Shown: positions 13,101 to 23,937 of the stretch, one piece after another
How positions within the stretch are numbered: the first letter of the stretch is position 1
Layout: every line of letters starts with the position of its first letter
Assembly (NCBI GenBank): GCA_902651635.1
Contig: CACRSC010000084.1
Coordinates: forward strand, 1,249,748 to 1,313,747
Reading direction: 5' to 3'
DNA: 64,000 nt
DNA from: Mastigamoeba balamuthi
Lineage: Eukaryota > Evosea > Mastigamoebida > Mastigamoebidae
Translations under genes and position numbers: made by a program
The notes under the pieces: generated by a model
Database searches by the model: none
Told to the model about the DNA's origin: nothing
The model's input: only the letters and a program-made list of their open reading frames with translations

Positions 13101-15325
13101 TCGAGCAGGTTGTCGGCGTCGCGGACCATGATGGGCCTGTTGAGCTGCTCGGCGACGCCCTCCTCGATCGAGTTGACCCAGCGCGTGTGCGACTTGGTCA
13201 CGAAGTCCTGCAGCGCCGACGTGATCAGGTTGTACTCGGTCTGCGCCTCCCCGCGCTCCTGCGAGCCCACCGCAAAGTCCTCGGGGAAGAGCGCGAACTG
13301 GCGCTCGACCCTCCGCTTGAGCGAGAGCGCCCACATGGCCGCGCCCGCGAACGGCGGGTGGTTCCTGTCGATGGGCGGGTTGGTCCTGCCGTGCTCGAGG
13401 ATCTCCTTGACGCGGCCCAGGTCCTCGAGGAAGCGCAGGAAGACCTCGTTGGCCTTCTTCTCTACGGTCCGCACGATCGAGTCGCGCTGGGCCAGGCGCT
13501 TGAAGATCAGCGCCAGCTCGACGCCCGAGGCGACGGTCGTGGCGTTCTCGAAGGCGTTGTTGATGACGTTCTGCGTCATGAGCTCGAGGTCCTTGAGCGA
13601 CCGCAGGAACGCGTTGAAGTCGTCGTGCCAGCGCGTCGCCTTGACGTCGAGGATGCCGTACTTGAGCGCCTTGAGCTGCTGCACCTGCCGCTCGAACGAC
13701 CGCTCGATCTCGGTCAGGCTCTTGGTCACCTCGGGCCCGTGCGCGCCGCCGAACGACGGTATGGGCTCCTTGGACGCGCCCTTCTTGCGCGCGAACTGCA
13801 CCTGGCCCTCGCAGACCTCGAGCAGGTCCTTGCAGCGCTTGATGAACGCGTCGAGGTACGCGAAGACGCTCGTCTCGGCAAAGTCCCACTGCGGGCCGCC
13901 CGGCACGCGGGCCATCGCCGCCTTGGTGCGGTAGTAGAGCCTGCGCCACGACTCCATCGCCGAGACGCTGTCGTTGAGGTCGACGATGCTCGTGTCGACG
14001 TCGCCGTCGAAGATCTCGTGCAGCGAGATCTTGGCCGTGCAGCGGTTGATGATCTCGTTGCTGACCTTGGTCAGCAGCCCGATGACGCGCTCGGGCGTGT
14101 TGTAGAACGTGCTGTGCGCGCAGATGAAGCGCACGCGGTGCACGATCTGCGGCAGCACGTCGGGGATCTCGCGCGGGGCCGCCAGCGCCAGCGCCTTGCA
14201 GGGCTCCTGCAGCACCGACAGGAACCGCAGGTTGTCCTGCGCCTCGAGCGAGCCCTGCTGGATCAGGTCCGAGAGCTTGGCGAACTGCTCGACGTAGGAG
14301 CTCTTGGAGGCCTGCAGCACCTGCAGGATCGTGCGCACGCGGTCGTCGGTGATCTGGTCGCGGATCGACGAGAGGTCCGCGGCCCGCGACTGCCAGAACT
14401 CGAGCTCGGCCAGCGGGCCCGCGTTGTCCGCCAGCTCGACGTTCTCGTGGCTCGCGATGGCCTCCTTGATCTGCCTCGTCCAGTGTATCAGCGTCGCTGC
14501 AGCCGGCGGCACAGGCGTGAATTAAGATTGGGATTCCCGAACTGGAATTGTCATAGGGGAGATACGGGAATCCTACCCTCGAATATCTGCACGAGGTCCT
14601 TGTTGGCGAGCGCCTCCTCGATGCTCGAGATGGGCTCGCTGGGGACGTAGAGCAGCGTGCACCCGCGGACCTGGTGCGCCGTCTCCGTGAGGCTGGCCAT
14701 GAACCTGTGCATGTGCGACCTGAACTCCCTCTTGATGCCTGGGGACCCCACCAAATCAGACCAGTGACGTCAAGATTCTCGGCACGCACTCTCGGGCCAC
14801 TTGGCCGTGTGCAGGAGCGCGGGCTGGTAGACGGCAGACATCACGCGGTACAGACCGTCGATCGCGCCCGAGCGGATCTCGCCCCACACCACCTTGCTCA
14901 TGTCGGCCTCGCTCAGCGGCTGGCCGTGCGTTTCGGGCCTGCGACGTCACCCGTGACGTTGGTTCGCATAAAATATCTCAAGCGAGGGAAAATATCCCAA
15001 CGAAATTCCCCATCCCAAACACCCCTCCGCTCGTGACGTGGCCCAGAGCGGCTCGTGACGTCACGGACCTTAGGAAATAAAGTACAACGCCGACGGGGTC
15101 GACGGGGACGGTGTTGGCCGCCTGGACGGCGCCGTCGGCGTGGTGGCGGTGGGCGACGAGGATGTCTGCGTCGCCGCGGACAAAGGCCGTTGCCGCCGCG
15201 TCCTGGCTGCCGCCGGCGGCCCACTCGAGGGGCTCGTCGGGGCGCTCGGCCAGCGCGGCCACGCGCAGCTTCAGCCACCCGATCTGCGCGGCGATGCTCT
15301 GGGCGCCGCTGTTGTCGTCGCTCAT
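1129..15325 (-). CDS. DNAH: Axonemal dynein heavy chain, complete
   Basis: Motor subunit of an axonemal dynein: couples ATP hydrolysis in a six-AAA ring to microtubule sliding in the cilium. Ten exons: 15325-15069, 14938-14790, 14738-14577, 14496-12949, 12894-6248, 6182-5037, 4964-3585, 3495-2636, 2562-1687 and 1600-1129. They sum to 4,498 codons plus stop, the normal family length. Walker A motifs: AAA1 GPAGTGKT (about residue 1,845), AAA2 GKTGSGKT (about 2,130), AAA3 GNTGTGKT (about 2,470), AAA4 GLGGSGRQS (about 2,810, the usual axonemal variant). A long charged coiled coil, the stalk with its microtubule-binding tip, follows AAA4. The C-terminus (LTWEFSIV, then PVVHF) fits axonemal, probably inner-arm, chains; I cannot name the paralogue. 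Oddity: a Gly/Ala-rich insertion near 2060-2120, about residue 4,200. Confidence 0.95.
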
Positions 15326-15775
15326 CTGTCTGTCCCCCCTGAGGGTCTCTCCTGCTGGCGGGTCTCTGTGCTGGTCTCCTTTGCTGTCTCTTTGGAGTAC
15401 AAACGCAATCCTCGCTTCGCTTGGCGGGGGCTACGAATACTTGTGGTGAGCTGCTATAAATAGGGCCTGCGAAGATACTCCGGGAGGGAATATCCTGAGA
15501 TACAAAAAGCCAGCGGGGGCGGATCAGGTGTCAGGGTGGGGGACGCGTCCCTGCGGGAAAAGAGAAGACGGGTTGTGTGTATTCTCCACTCTTGCGGATC
15601 GTCGTCCACGGCAGGGGGCGACGACATCCCGGTGGCCCACTGTCCCCCACAACAACAACAACATAAGACGCGCGGCGAGCAGGGCTTCGGGGAGTAGGCG
15701 GGCCAGGCAGCAGCCGCCTGCCCCCCGTACGCGGCGGCCTGGAGGGCTCTCTCCCGGCCACTGGGCCACACCCCC
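15326..15775. promoter_or_regulatory. Dynein upstream region
   Basis: Intergenic DNA between the dynein start and the 3' end of the ankyrin gene, so it holds the dynein promoter. It contains an AT-rich element CTATAAATA (about 15454) and a pair of GATAC/GAATATC-like elements (about 15472-15500) of the kind also found in other intergenic gaps here. Promoter function is inferred from position only. Confidence 0.4.
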
Positions 15776-17067
15776 TCAGTCCTCGTCGTCCTCGGGCTCC
15801 TCCGTGTCGGGCTCTGCGTAGTGCGCAGGGCCGCGGGCGTCAGCGCGTGCCAGGGGAGAGGTGGGGATGGAGGTGGGCGCACCGTCGACGAACTGGGGGG
15901 CCTGGGGGAGGAGGGCCCTGCGGCACTCGGCCACGCGGCAGAGGTCCACAGGCTTCTTGCCCGCGTGGTTCACAACGTCGCTGCACAGCGGGCCAAAGAA
16001 AGAAGGAATGCAAAGTCAGCACGGTCCGCACCCGTCAGGGGGGGCCCCGCCCCGGCCGTCCACCCCGCGCGGCGTGGCAGCGCGCGCCCGGCGGGGGATA
16101 ACGGCCTCGCGAGCGGGTGAAAAAAACGGCCCAGGGCGAATAAAATAGCGCCAACGGCCACGCGAGGAAAAAAGGAGGGAGGACAGGGAGGACAGTGGGA
16201 CAGTGGGCACAGTGGGGGCGGGGGGGAGCAGTGTTGCGAGGTGGTGGAAGGGGGGACGGCGTACGTCTTGGCGCCGGCGCCGACGAGGACGTTGACGCAC
16301 TCGACGCTGCCCTTCCAGGCGGCCTTGTGCATGGGGAACTCGCCCTCCTTGTCCTGGGCGTTGGGGTTGGCGCCGTGCTTGAGCAGCAGCGTCGCCGTCG
16401 TCGGGTAGCCCGAGGCGCACGCCCAGTGCAGCGCCGTCTGGCCCAGGCTGTCCTGCTTGTTCACGTCCAGGTTCTTCGTGGGGTCCGTCAGGTACCTGGC
16501 AAGTTTGTTCCCCAAGCGGCGGCAGCCGGCGGCGCGGGTGGCACATCAGTCAGTTTCTCGAATCGAATTGAATTCGAGACAACTCAGCGCGCAGTACATT
16601 CACCAAAACCCAGCCCCTCTCGGATAGGATTCCCCCACAGAGGCAATGCGCACATCTCTTCTCAACAAGGACCGCGCACTATCGCTCACCAGACCCTCGC
16701 GGGCACGCTCTCTCCGCTCGTCGGTAGAGTCACCCCCCCAACTGAATTTGAATTTGAATTGGCGAAAAATAAACCCCCAAGCAGACACAAAAAAATAATT
16801 CACCACCGCAACGCAACCCCCCCACCGGCGGGGCAGCAAGAATCCGCCGCGGAACCGGTGCGGTGGCGCCACGCACTCCTCGATGAGGTTGTCCTCGCCG
16901 GCCTTGGACGCGGCGATGAGGCGCGAGGGCTTGGTGATGGTGGGCTTGTCCCCGGGCTTGGCCGCGGGCTTCCCGGCTGCCGGCGGCGGCGCGGTCCTCG
17001 CGGGCACGCCGGGGCGCGCGGGGGGCGCGGGGGCGCCGGCCCTGGGCGGGGGTGCGGGCTTCGACAT
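15776..17067 (-). CDS. Small ankyrin-repeat protein
   Basis: Three exons, 17067-16877, 16495-16265 and 15980-15776, joined in phase to give 208 aa. The N-terminal 45 residues are Pro/Ala-rich (several PPP and PAxP runs) and probably disordered. Then come about three ankyrin repeats: the canonical GQTALHWACASGY and FPMHKAAWKGSVECVNVLV cores are clear, and the last repeat is split by intron 2. The C-terminus is acidic (EEPEDDED). Length and repeat number resemble gankyrin-type proteins, but without a specific signature this is just an ankyrin scaffold. The gene is divergent from the deacetylase with 134 bp between start codons. Confidence 0.85.
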
Positions 17068-17201
17068 GGCAGCGGGGGGTCCCTGTGTGCGGGTGAGGGG
17101 AGGAGAGAGACCAACGGCTCTTTTTGATTTGACACGTCAGGATATTTGGGGCCAATTCCGGGGATATCTGGCCCGCTTTATTTGGAGAAATATCTGGCGG
17201 G
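17068..17201. promoter_or_regulatory. Divergent promoter, ankyrin gene / deacetylase
   Basis: 134 bp separating two divergent start codons. It carries three GATAT-like elements (GGATATTTGG, GGGATATCTGG, AAATATCTGG) within about 55 bp, between 17139 and 17200. Similar elements recur in other promoter-position gaps of this window. Function is inferred from position and repetition. Confidence 0.45.
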
Positions 17202-19160
17202 ATGAAGTTCGAGCGTGTGGAGTTCGTGGGGCTGCTGGGCAAGATGGTGGCCGAGGCCAAGGCCCTCCAGAGCGACACGCGCCGGGGCCTCGTGGCCCAG
17301 GAGGAGCGGGTCGCCCGCCTCGTTCGTAGCCGTTTGGGTTTTTCTCTTTTCATTTTCCTTTCGCTCTCTTCGCTCTCTGTTTGCCGGCAACAAACCACCG
17401 CAGGTTTGTTTTCCGCCCCCACAACATAACAAACCGTGGGCCACCACCGGCGCAGATACTCGGCGTCCTCGAGCCCCACGCCACCGCGGCCGGCGGCCCC
17501 CTCGTGATCGAGCGCGTCTGCTTCGTCGACCGCAGGCCCAACATCATCGTCACGTACCCCGCGCGCGACCCCTCGTGCACCAAAGTTCCGCTTGCGGGAC
17601 TCGGAAATCAATTGAAGTGCGCGGATACGATACGCAACTGACTCGACGCTCGGGCAGACTGTCGCGTTCGCGGGCGTGCACATGGACGTCGTGCCGGCCG
17701 ACCCCAAGGCGTGGTCGACGAACCCCTTCGAGCTGGTGGTCGACGGCGACCGCTTGGTGGGCCGTGGCGTCACCGACTGCCTCGTGCGCCCCTGGGAGGC
17801 CTCTCTCCCTCTCACTGTCTCTCTGCCTCTGCCTCTGCCTCTGTGTGTCTCCATCTCTTCCTCTCTCTGTTCTGTTTGCCTCTGTGTGCCGCCATATCTC
17901 TGTCTCTCTGCTCTGTGTGGATCCATCTCTATTACGTCCCTTGATTCGGCCTCTGCTCTGCATCTCTCACAAGATCCGACACTGTCTCGGCCTCACAGCC
18001 TCCGTCTCTTTGTCTCTGTGCCTATGTGTGATGCATCGCTCTGTGTCATTCTCAGTGTCTCATTATTACCGTCTTTTTGTAAGGTCAATTGCTGTGTCTC
18101 TCTCCCACGGGGACGACGACTCACGGCCTCGCAGGGCCACTGCGCGCTCGTGACGCTGCTGATGGAGGCACTGGCCAAGGAGAGGCCCGCTCTGGACGCG
18201 AGCGTCGTGGCCGTGTTCATCGCGGACGAGGAGAGCCCCAGCGGCAAGGCCGGGGCCGAGATGCTGCTCTCGCACGGGCACTTTGACCGCCTCAAGAACG
18301 GCCCTGTCTTCTGGATCGACTGCGCGGACAAGCAGGCACGCAGCGGCCCCCACCCCGCTGCTCACAGCGAGGCCACCCACAGCCCTGCGTCGGCAGCGGG
18401 GGCATCGCGGTGTGGGAGCTGATGGCCACGGGCAAGGCGTTCCACTCGGGGATGCCCAACCGCGGCGTCAACGCCGTCGAGCTCGCCAGCGACGCCGTGG
18501 CGCACCTGCAGGCCAAGTTCTACGCGCGGTACGGCCCGCACGAGCTCGAGCCCGTCTACGGCTTCGAGTGCTCGTCGTCGATGAAGCCCACGGACGTCTG
18601 CTGCGAGCCCTCGGGCATGAACCAGCTGCCGGGCTGGTGCAGGATCAGCGGCGACATACGGCTGCTGCCCTTCTACAAGGTGGCCGACGTCATCGCCGAG
18701 GTCGACGCGTGGGCCAGGGAGCTCAGCGGGCCGGGCCTCCGCGTGCTCGAGGGCCGGCGGGGCGGGGGCAGCGTCTACCACCGCCCGGGGCTCGAGGGGC
18801 GCGTGGCGCTCAGGTGGCTGGGGCCGCAGGTCGACGGCCTGGCCTGCGACCTCAAGTCTGCGGGGCACAGGGCGCTCTGCGACGCCGTGAAAGAGGTCGT
18901 GGGCTTCGTCAAGCCCACGGCCGACACCGGGACGCTGCCTATCGTGGCCGACCTCAGCGCCATGGGCATCGACGTGCAGACGATCGGGTTCGGCGTGGAG
19001 GACGCCTACCACGCAGGCACGAACCCGACCAGACCCTTTGATTCACGCTGGCACCTAACGGGACGCACCGAACGCGAGCGCAGACAACGAATACGGGCTG
19101 CTGTCGGACTTTGAGCAGGGCTTCCAGATACTGAGCCGCATCATCGCCAAGCTCTGCTGA
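17202..19160 (+). CDS. argE: Acetylornithine deacetylase-like M20 metallopeptidase
   Basis: M20-family zinc hydrolase, predicted to deacetylate N-acetylornithine in arginine synthesis (cytosolic). Six exons: 17202-17321, 17456-17584, 17658-17783, 18135-18335, 18383-19016, 19084-19160; 428 aa. Metal-site motifs are intact: GVHMDVVPAD (His and Asp), GRGVTDCLGH (bridging Asp region), FIADEESPSG (catalytic Glu pair) and YHADNEYG near the C-terminus (last His). The dimerisation-domain stretch GKAFHSGMPNRGVNA is typical of the plant and Dictyostelium-type enzyme. Introns 4 and 5 have GC-AG borders, both CAG|GCACG; no GT donor gives the right phase there. Intron 3 is long (351 nt) and CT-rich. Substrate is assigned by family resemblance, so another acyl-amino acid is possible. 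Confidence 0.88.
17784..18134 (+). repeat. CT-rich low-complexity intron
   Basis: Intron 3 of the deacetylase, 351 nt, several times longer than its neighbours and dominated by irregular CTCTGTCTCTG tracts from about 17800 to 18110. Simple-sequence expansion inside an intron is the likely origin. Confidence 0.7.
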
Positions 19161-19374
19161 GCCCCTGCGCTGCCTTCCCCTCGCCAAAACCCACCCAGTT
19201 CCTCCCCCTCGACAAATCACACAGCAAGTTCGCACAGGGCACTGCCAGCACGCCAGCGGCGTGCTCTATGATCTACTACAGTCCCGCCCACCGTCCTGAC
19301 AGCGCTCAGCATCGCTCTGAATGCGCCACACAGCCGAATGCAGAGTCACATCGCACAGCCAATTCGCAGCCCTC

Positions 19375-19935
19375 TCAGGTGGACTTGGCCACCGAGCTGA
19401 CAGCGCTCTGCAGCGCGCCAACGCTCTGGACGATGCGCTTGATGCTGTCGTGCAGCGCCCTGGCGTGGGCCGTCTGCTGGGCGGCCTCGCGGAGGGCGGC
19501 CTCGATGCCCGCCTGCTCGTCGCCGACGACGGCCCTGACCCTCTCGTGGAACTGCTCCACAGCCGCCTGCATCCTCTCCGACGTCCCTGGGGCACGCCGC
19601 GGCACACACTGAGCTCCGGTGGTCCCCGGGGCCTCGGCAGACGCACTGGTGAGGAGGTCGCCGCAGGAGCAGACGGCTGCCTGCCACTGGGCCCGCACAG
19701 AGTCGGCGAAGACATCGGAGGAGGAGGAGGGGGCAGCCATGGCAGTGGCAGTGGCAGACACGTCCTCGTCCACCTCGCCCTGCTGCTGCTGCTGGCGCTG
19801 GGGCGTCGTGCACAGCTCGGCGGCAGACGGGGGGCGCTGCTGCGGGGACGAGGGCAGGCGCGGGCGCTTGTGCGAGGGTGGCGCTGCCTGGGCGCGGGTG
19901 TCGAGAGTGCGCTTGGCCTTGGCCCTGCTCTCCAT
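19375..19935 (-). CDS. Small coiled-coil protein, unknown
   Basis: Single open frame of 186 aa beginning MESRAKAKR. The N-terminal half is basic then Pro/Ser/Gln-rich (a KRPR run that could act as a nuclear localisation signal, and QRQQQQQ). The C-terminal half is an amphipathic helix rich in Ala, Glu, Gln and Arg, about residues 115-180, likely coiled coil. The first in-frame Met that starts compact low-complexity sequence was chosen; an upstream Met at 20010 is possible. No family recognised. The 3' end converges on the deacetylase, whose stop is about 215 bp away. Confidence 0.55.
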   Translation of the reverse strand: MESRAKAKRTLDTRAQAAPPSHKRPRLPSSPQQRPPSAAELCTTPQRQQQQQGEVDEDVSATATAMAAPSSSSDVFADSVRAQWQAAVCSCGDLLTSASAEAPGTTGAQCVPRRAPGTSERMQAAVEQFHERVRAVVGDEQAGIEAALREAAQQTAHARALHDSIKRIVQSVGALQSAVSSVAKST

Positions 19936-20149
19936 TGGCTCTGGGGGGTGTGCGCAATTGCACTCAGTTGCGAAAGAAGTGACGTGACGCGAGACACACG
20001 CGTCACCCAACCGACCGAACCTCTCGTGGACACATTAGTGAAGCACTCACATCTCCACACTCGGTTTACCGGTACGGGCGAGCACACCAAATAGACACAC
20101 GTCCGAACCTTGAATCTCTCCCTCGTTTCGGTCAGTGGGTATAGCATTG

Positions 20150-21000
20150 TTACATCTTGTGGATGTGATCACACAATGAGGGGGTGGTCATCACAGTGAA
20201 GATACAGGTCTGTGAGAGAGGTCATCGACCAGTGCCTCCTTCATGTAGTGGGCTGACATGTTGTCCATGACGACAACGGGCTTGATGCCAGGGGCGAGGT
20301 CGGCCAAAATTTCAGCCAGCTTCTTGATGCATGTTTTCCAGAGGCTGCTGTTCATGAAGCCACTGTTGGTGAACGTCCAGAAGGTCGGGTAGGAGCCGCG
20401 GCTCTGGCGGATGATGGGCTATATTGGAAACTCAGTTGAGCCCTCGGACTGGTGCAGGATGATAAAGAGGTCAAAGAGCGTACACCTGGCAGAGGTGATG
20501 AACAGGAGGTACGTCGCAAACTTGCCCTTGGGCTCCTCAATCTTGCTCGTCTTGGGGCGGCGTTTGCCCATGAGGACCTTGCCGCCAGAGCCAATGCTGC
20601 TGATCTTGATGCGGGTCTCGCCAGTGTTGACAATCCAGAGCCATGAGAGGCTGTTGTGCTGCATAAAGGCAGAGAACTTGTTGACCCATTGTTGTACTGT
20701 GGGGAGCGTGGTCTGGGCAATGCGCACTGAGCTCAGATCCTGTGAGGTGCGGGCACTGATGTGGTTGTGCCAGCGTGTAAGGAAGTCCAGTGCCCAGGAC
20801 TGAAGAGAATGATCAGCAAGCTCGGGGTGGATGGTGTGGACGAGGTTGAGGAACTTCTTGAGCGAGAGCAGGATGTTGCACAGGCTGCAGGTGTTGATCA
20901 TGGTGGCAAGGACCATCTCCTGCTCGTCAGTGAGGAGTCAGTTCCCATGCACGCACCCAGGACTCTTGAGGCTGCAGTAGTAGATGCCATGCTGTGAACG
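20150..21000 (-). pseudogene. Decayed pogo/DDE_1-type transposase
   Basis: The main readable block (20916-20419) has a helix-turn-helix-like Leu/Trp-rich stretch, then ARTSQDLSSVR and WLWIVNTGETRIKI, which corresponds to the family's N-x-DETG block with the Asp altered. After a frame break, 20400-20210 reads PTFWTFTNSGF and then GIKPVVVMDNMSAHYMKEAL, matching the DDE_1 'VVMDN..AH' catalytic block. Order and spacing fit the pogo/Tigger/CENP-B group. Frame breaks and the altered first acidic motif mark it as dead. Terminal repeats were not found. Confidence 0.65.
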
Positions 21001-21974
21001 ACCTCCGGGGTCATGTTGAACTCAGCAGTGAGGTCACGCCATGCTGCTTATGCCCACTTCCCCTCAGCCGCCACCTTGCTCAGACGGGACCTAACACACA
21101 CATGCTGCTTCGGAAACAGCCTGTTTGACGGCGCCACATGCAGCTTGGTTCTCCTAGATGTCCTTCTGTGTGCTGTCTTCTTGTAGTGCTCCTTCATTGC
21201 CGCCCTGGTCTGTGTTGACACAAACACGGTTTGTTCATGATAGGTGTATCTGTTCAGAATCGGTGCACCTCTCTAAGAGCAACACCCAGCTGTGTGATTG
21301 GGTCTTGGAACAGATCAGAACAATACTCAGCCCTGGTGTTAGGACCTGCTGGCAGACTCGAGACACTGAGATCTCTTGTTAATCATCATTGTGAGTCATC
21401 AGTGTGTGTACTGCAGGAGGGGGGCAGGCGTCATGATATATGACATCACCTACTGCACAAATGGAGAAACAGAACAAAGAAGCACTATACATATGCAAAG
21501 ACTGAGTAGTATGATCCTGCCACCATCAGTCCCTTCCAGTACCTTCACAGACTGCCAGCCACACTGCACTTCCAAAGATCACATGGCAGTTCACTGCTGG
21601 TGATCACTCCACAGGACATTCATTTGCTGCAAATCATAAACAAGCTTCATAAGTAATGCCTGCCATGCAGCTGAACAGTACATGGCATTCTGGCACATTT
21701 CTCATGTGCACAGCTAAGCAAAATCTGCAATTGTGGCCTGGGCATTCTAAGTGTGCCAGTTATTACAGAGAGGCTGGGCCATAAAGATGAATGTACTCTG
21801 CAAGGTGAAGTGGTAAGTGCAAGTTGAGCTGCCTTCTGGTACATGCACTAGCAGTTCTTTCCACTGTCTTCTCTCTTGTAGACAGGGTAAGGTGATTTAC
21901 AGGAATAAGATCAATCAGAAAAAAAATAGAGCAAGTACAGTAATATTGCATCCTGTGGCAAAGAAAGATATTTT

Positions 21975-22968
21975 ATGCAATCATGGCGAAAACTAAAAAT
22001 GGCCAAGCTGTTGAGTGCCCCGGGCATCCAGAGGGTGCTTGAGTGCTCCATCACCCATGATGTCCTCGAGGAGATCGTGGCCTACATTCACAGTAAGAAG
22101 CTGCACCTCTGGGCCGAGAATCTGCCCCACAGCTTTGTCTGTAGGAGAGTTTATATGGCCATTTACAAAGACAAGTACAACTTGGCGTATAAGAAGCTCC
22201 ATGACCAGATCGTGGACTGGATGCATCTCGTCCCAAAGATGCTCAGTTACAATGTGCACAAGATCTGCAACGTCCTCGCAGAGTGGGGCAAAAGCCACAT
22301 CACTCTTCAGACATTTGAGCAGTGCCAAGTTGAGGTCACAACCATCAACTTCCTGGTATCAGTCCAGGGAACAATGGCGTGGGCCAACTCAGTGGACTTC
22401 CTGCTCACTGGCATCTGCACGGTTGGCCTAAATTCCTTCCCGGCACTGAAAACACATCTTCTCACTTTGGCCCCCCATTTTTAGGTTTCACACCGAGATT
22501 CAGCATGGAGTTTCAAACCAAACGGCCCTGGACAGTGCTACCAGGTCCTTGTTTTGGGCCATGGGCACATCAAGTGCGTCTGGGGCAGGTACTCGCCCAA
22601 GTACTACAATGGGGAGTTTATCATAGATGATGCGTGACTGGTGGGAGGCAAACATGCACAACAACATTGTCATAGTGAATGGGCACTACAGCTGGCCACG
22701 TGACCACATCGCCCACCCCAAGTGGCTCTTGAACTACCCCAAGCCCGTGAAGAGGGGGCATGATATGGTGGCACGTGGTGCTGCCATGCTGATGGCAGAG
22801 CGCCACATGTACAACAAGGTGATCAAGAACCACAGGGGCCATGTGAAGACCGTTTTCGCCCATGTTAAGTGCCTCTTCATGGCACTCATGACCTCCTTCC
22901 GTGATGGTGCAGACCAGCAGGACGCCCTGGCCTGGTTAGCATTTGGTCTCCACAACTGTCTCCTTTAA
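21975..22968 (+). pseudogene. Decayed PIF/Harbinger-type transposase
   Basis: Three consecutive frames read as one degraded DDE_Tnp_4-like protein. The first part (to 22484) is a helical N-terminal domain. A middle piece at about 22500-22640 reads CYQVLVLGHGHIKCVW and YYNGEFIIDD. The last part (22627-22968) has IVIVNGHYSWPRD, in the position of the second catalytic block, and ends with HRGHVKTVFAHVKCLFMAL and LAFGLHNCLL, the usual 'R..VE..F..lK..f..l ... a.alHN' tail. At least two frameshifts and an Asp-to-Asn change in the DGHY block argue that it is inactive. Confidence 0.6.
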
Positions 22969-23937
22969 GTCCCTCACAGTCTTTTGTTTTCCATAATGCT
23001 CACACATTGTACTCTTCCCCCACAGGCCGAGCACAAGGGCCTGTGCTGAGCAACACTACACCACACCACCAGTAGCCCAAAGTGGCCACCTCATTACACA
23101 CCAGACTCAATAAAGACACACTTTTCCCTTCAGATTTTCACCAAATGTGTACAAAAAAATCCTTGCCACGGGACACATTGCACCAATCAAGCCCATTCCA
23201 TATTGGTATAGTGTCTATAGATATCATTGAATCCTCAATGAGTTCCTTATTTGCAACCTTAATTCTCTGATTGATACGTTCTATGGCAATTGCAGTTGCT
23301 TGCTCTTTGAACAGTTGCTGGAGTAATATCTGATAATAGAATAGACACAGATGCAATGGTCTGGTGGAATGATAGAAAAGAGATCGTTTACCTCTGGCCA
23401 CCAGAACAGTGGGTTTTGCCATGCTTCAGTATGCAGGTGTTCCTTGGCAAGCTCTTTGTCCCCTTTCCCTACAATTTTGCATGCACTTGAATGAACTATA
23501 ACCTCTTATGCTCAAGTCATTGACCATGGTTCACTAACATTGCCCATTTCCAAAGTGTGGCAAACCCACACCGTGGATAATGCATTGTTGACCATGGACG
23601 ATGTTATCCAAGTGCACTGCATGTAGGTGCAGATGAGTTAATTTTTGGGGACCCAGATATTTTGTTCTGCATATCTCTTCACCACAAAGGAATGATTCCA
23701 GCTTTGTCAGAGCAGTGCCCAGCTGTGAGATCAAGTCTCAGAATATGAAATCAGAATAACACAAAGTCCGTGCGTTCAGTTTGCCAGTTCAGATTGTTAG
23801 ATAAGATGGTCTGATGGGTGTTGTACTCTCACTTATGGTCTTGCAGGGGAACACCTGGAGATCTGGCAAATAGAAGAGCCTCAGCATTCATACTGGCTCA
23901 GAAGCAACCTGTCTGTTCTGGTACTCTGCTCTTCATT
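22969..23937. other. No supported gene
   Basis: AT-richer spacer between the decayed transposase and the 3' end of the 890-aa gene. Only short frames without domains; probably more decayed repeat sequence. Confidence 0.5.

Noticed and set aside
19017-19114. Deacetylase ending at 19114 by reading through the last intron
   Set aside because: That reading loses the conserved YHADNEYG metal-site motif and ends in an Arg-rich tail; the spliced form restores the family C-terminus.
17067-19160. Ankyrin gene and deacetylase as an operon-like pair
   Set aside because: They are divergent, each has its own introns, and there is no functional link beyond a shared promoter gap.
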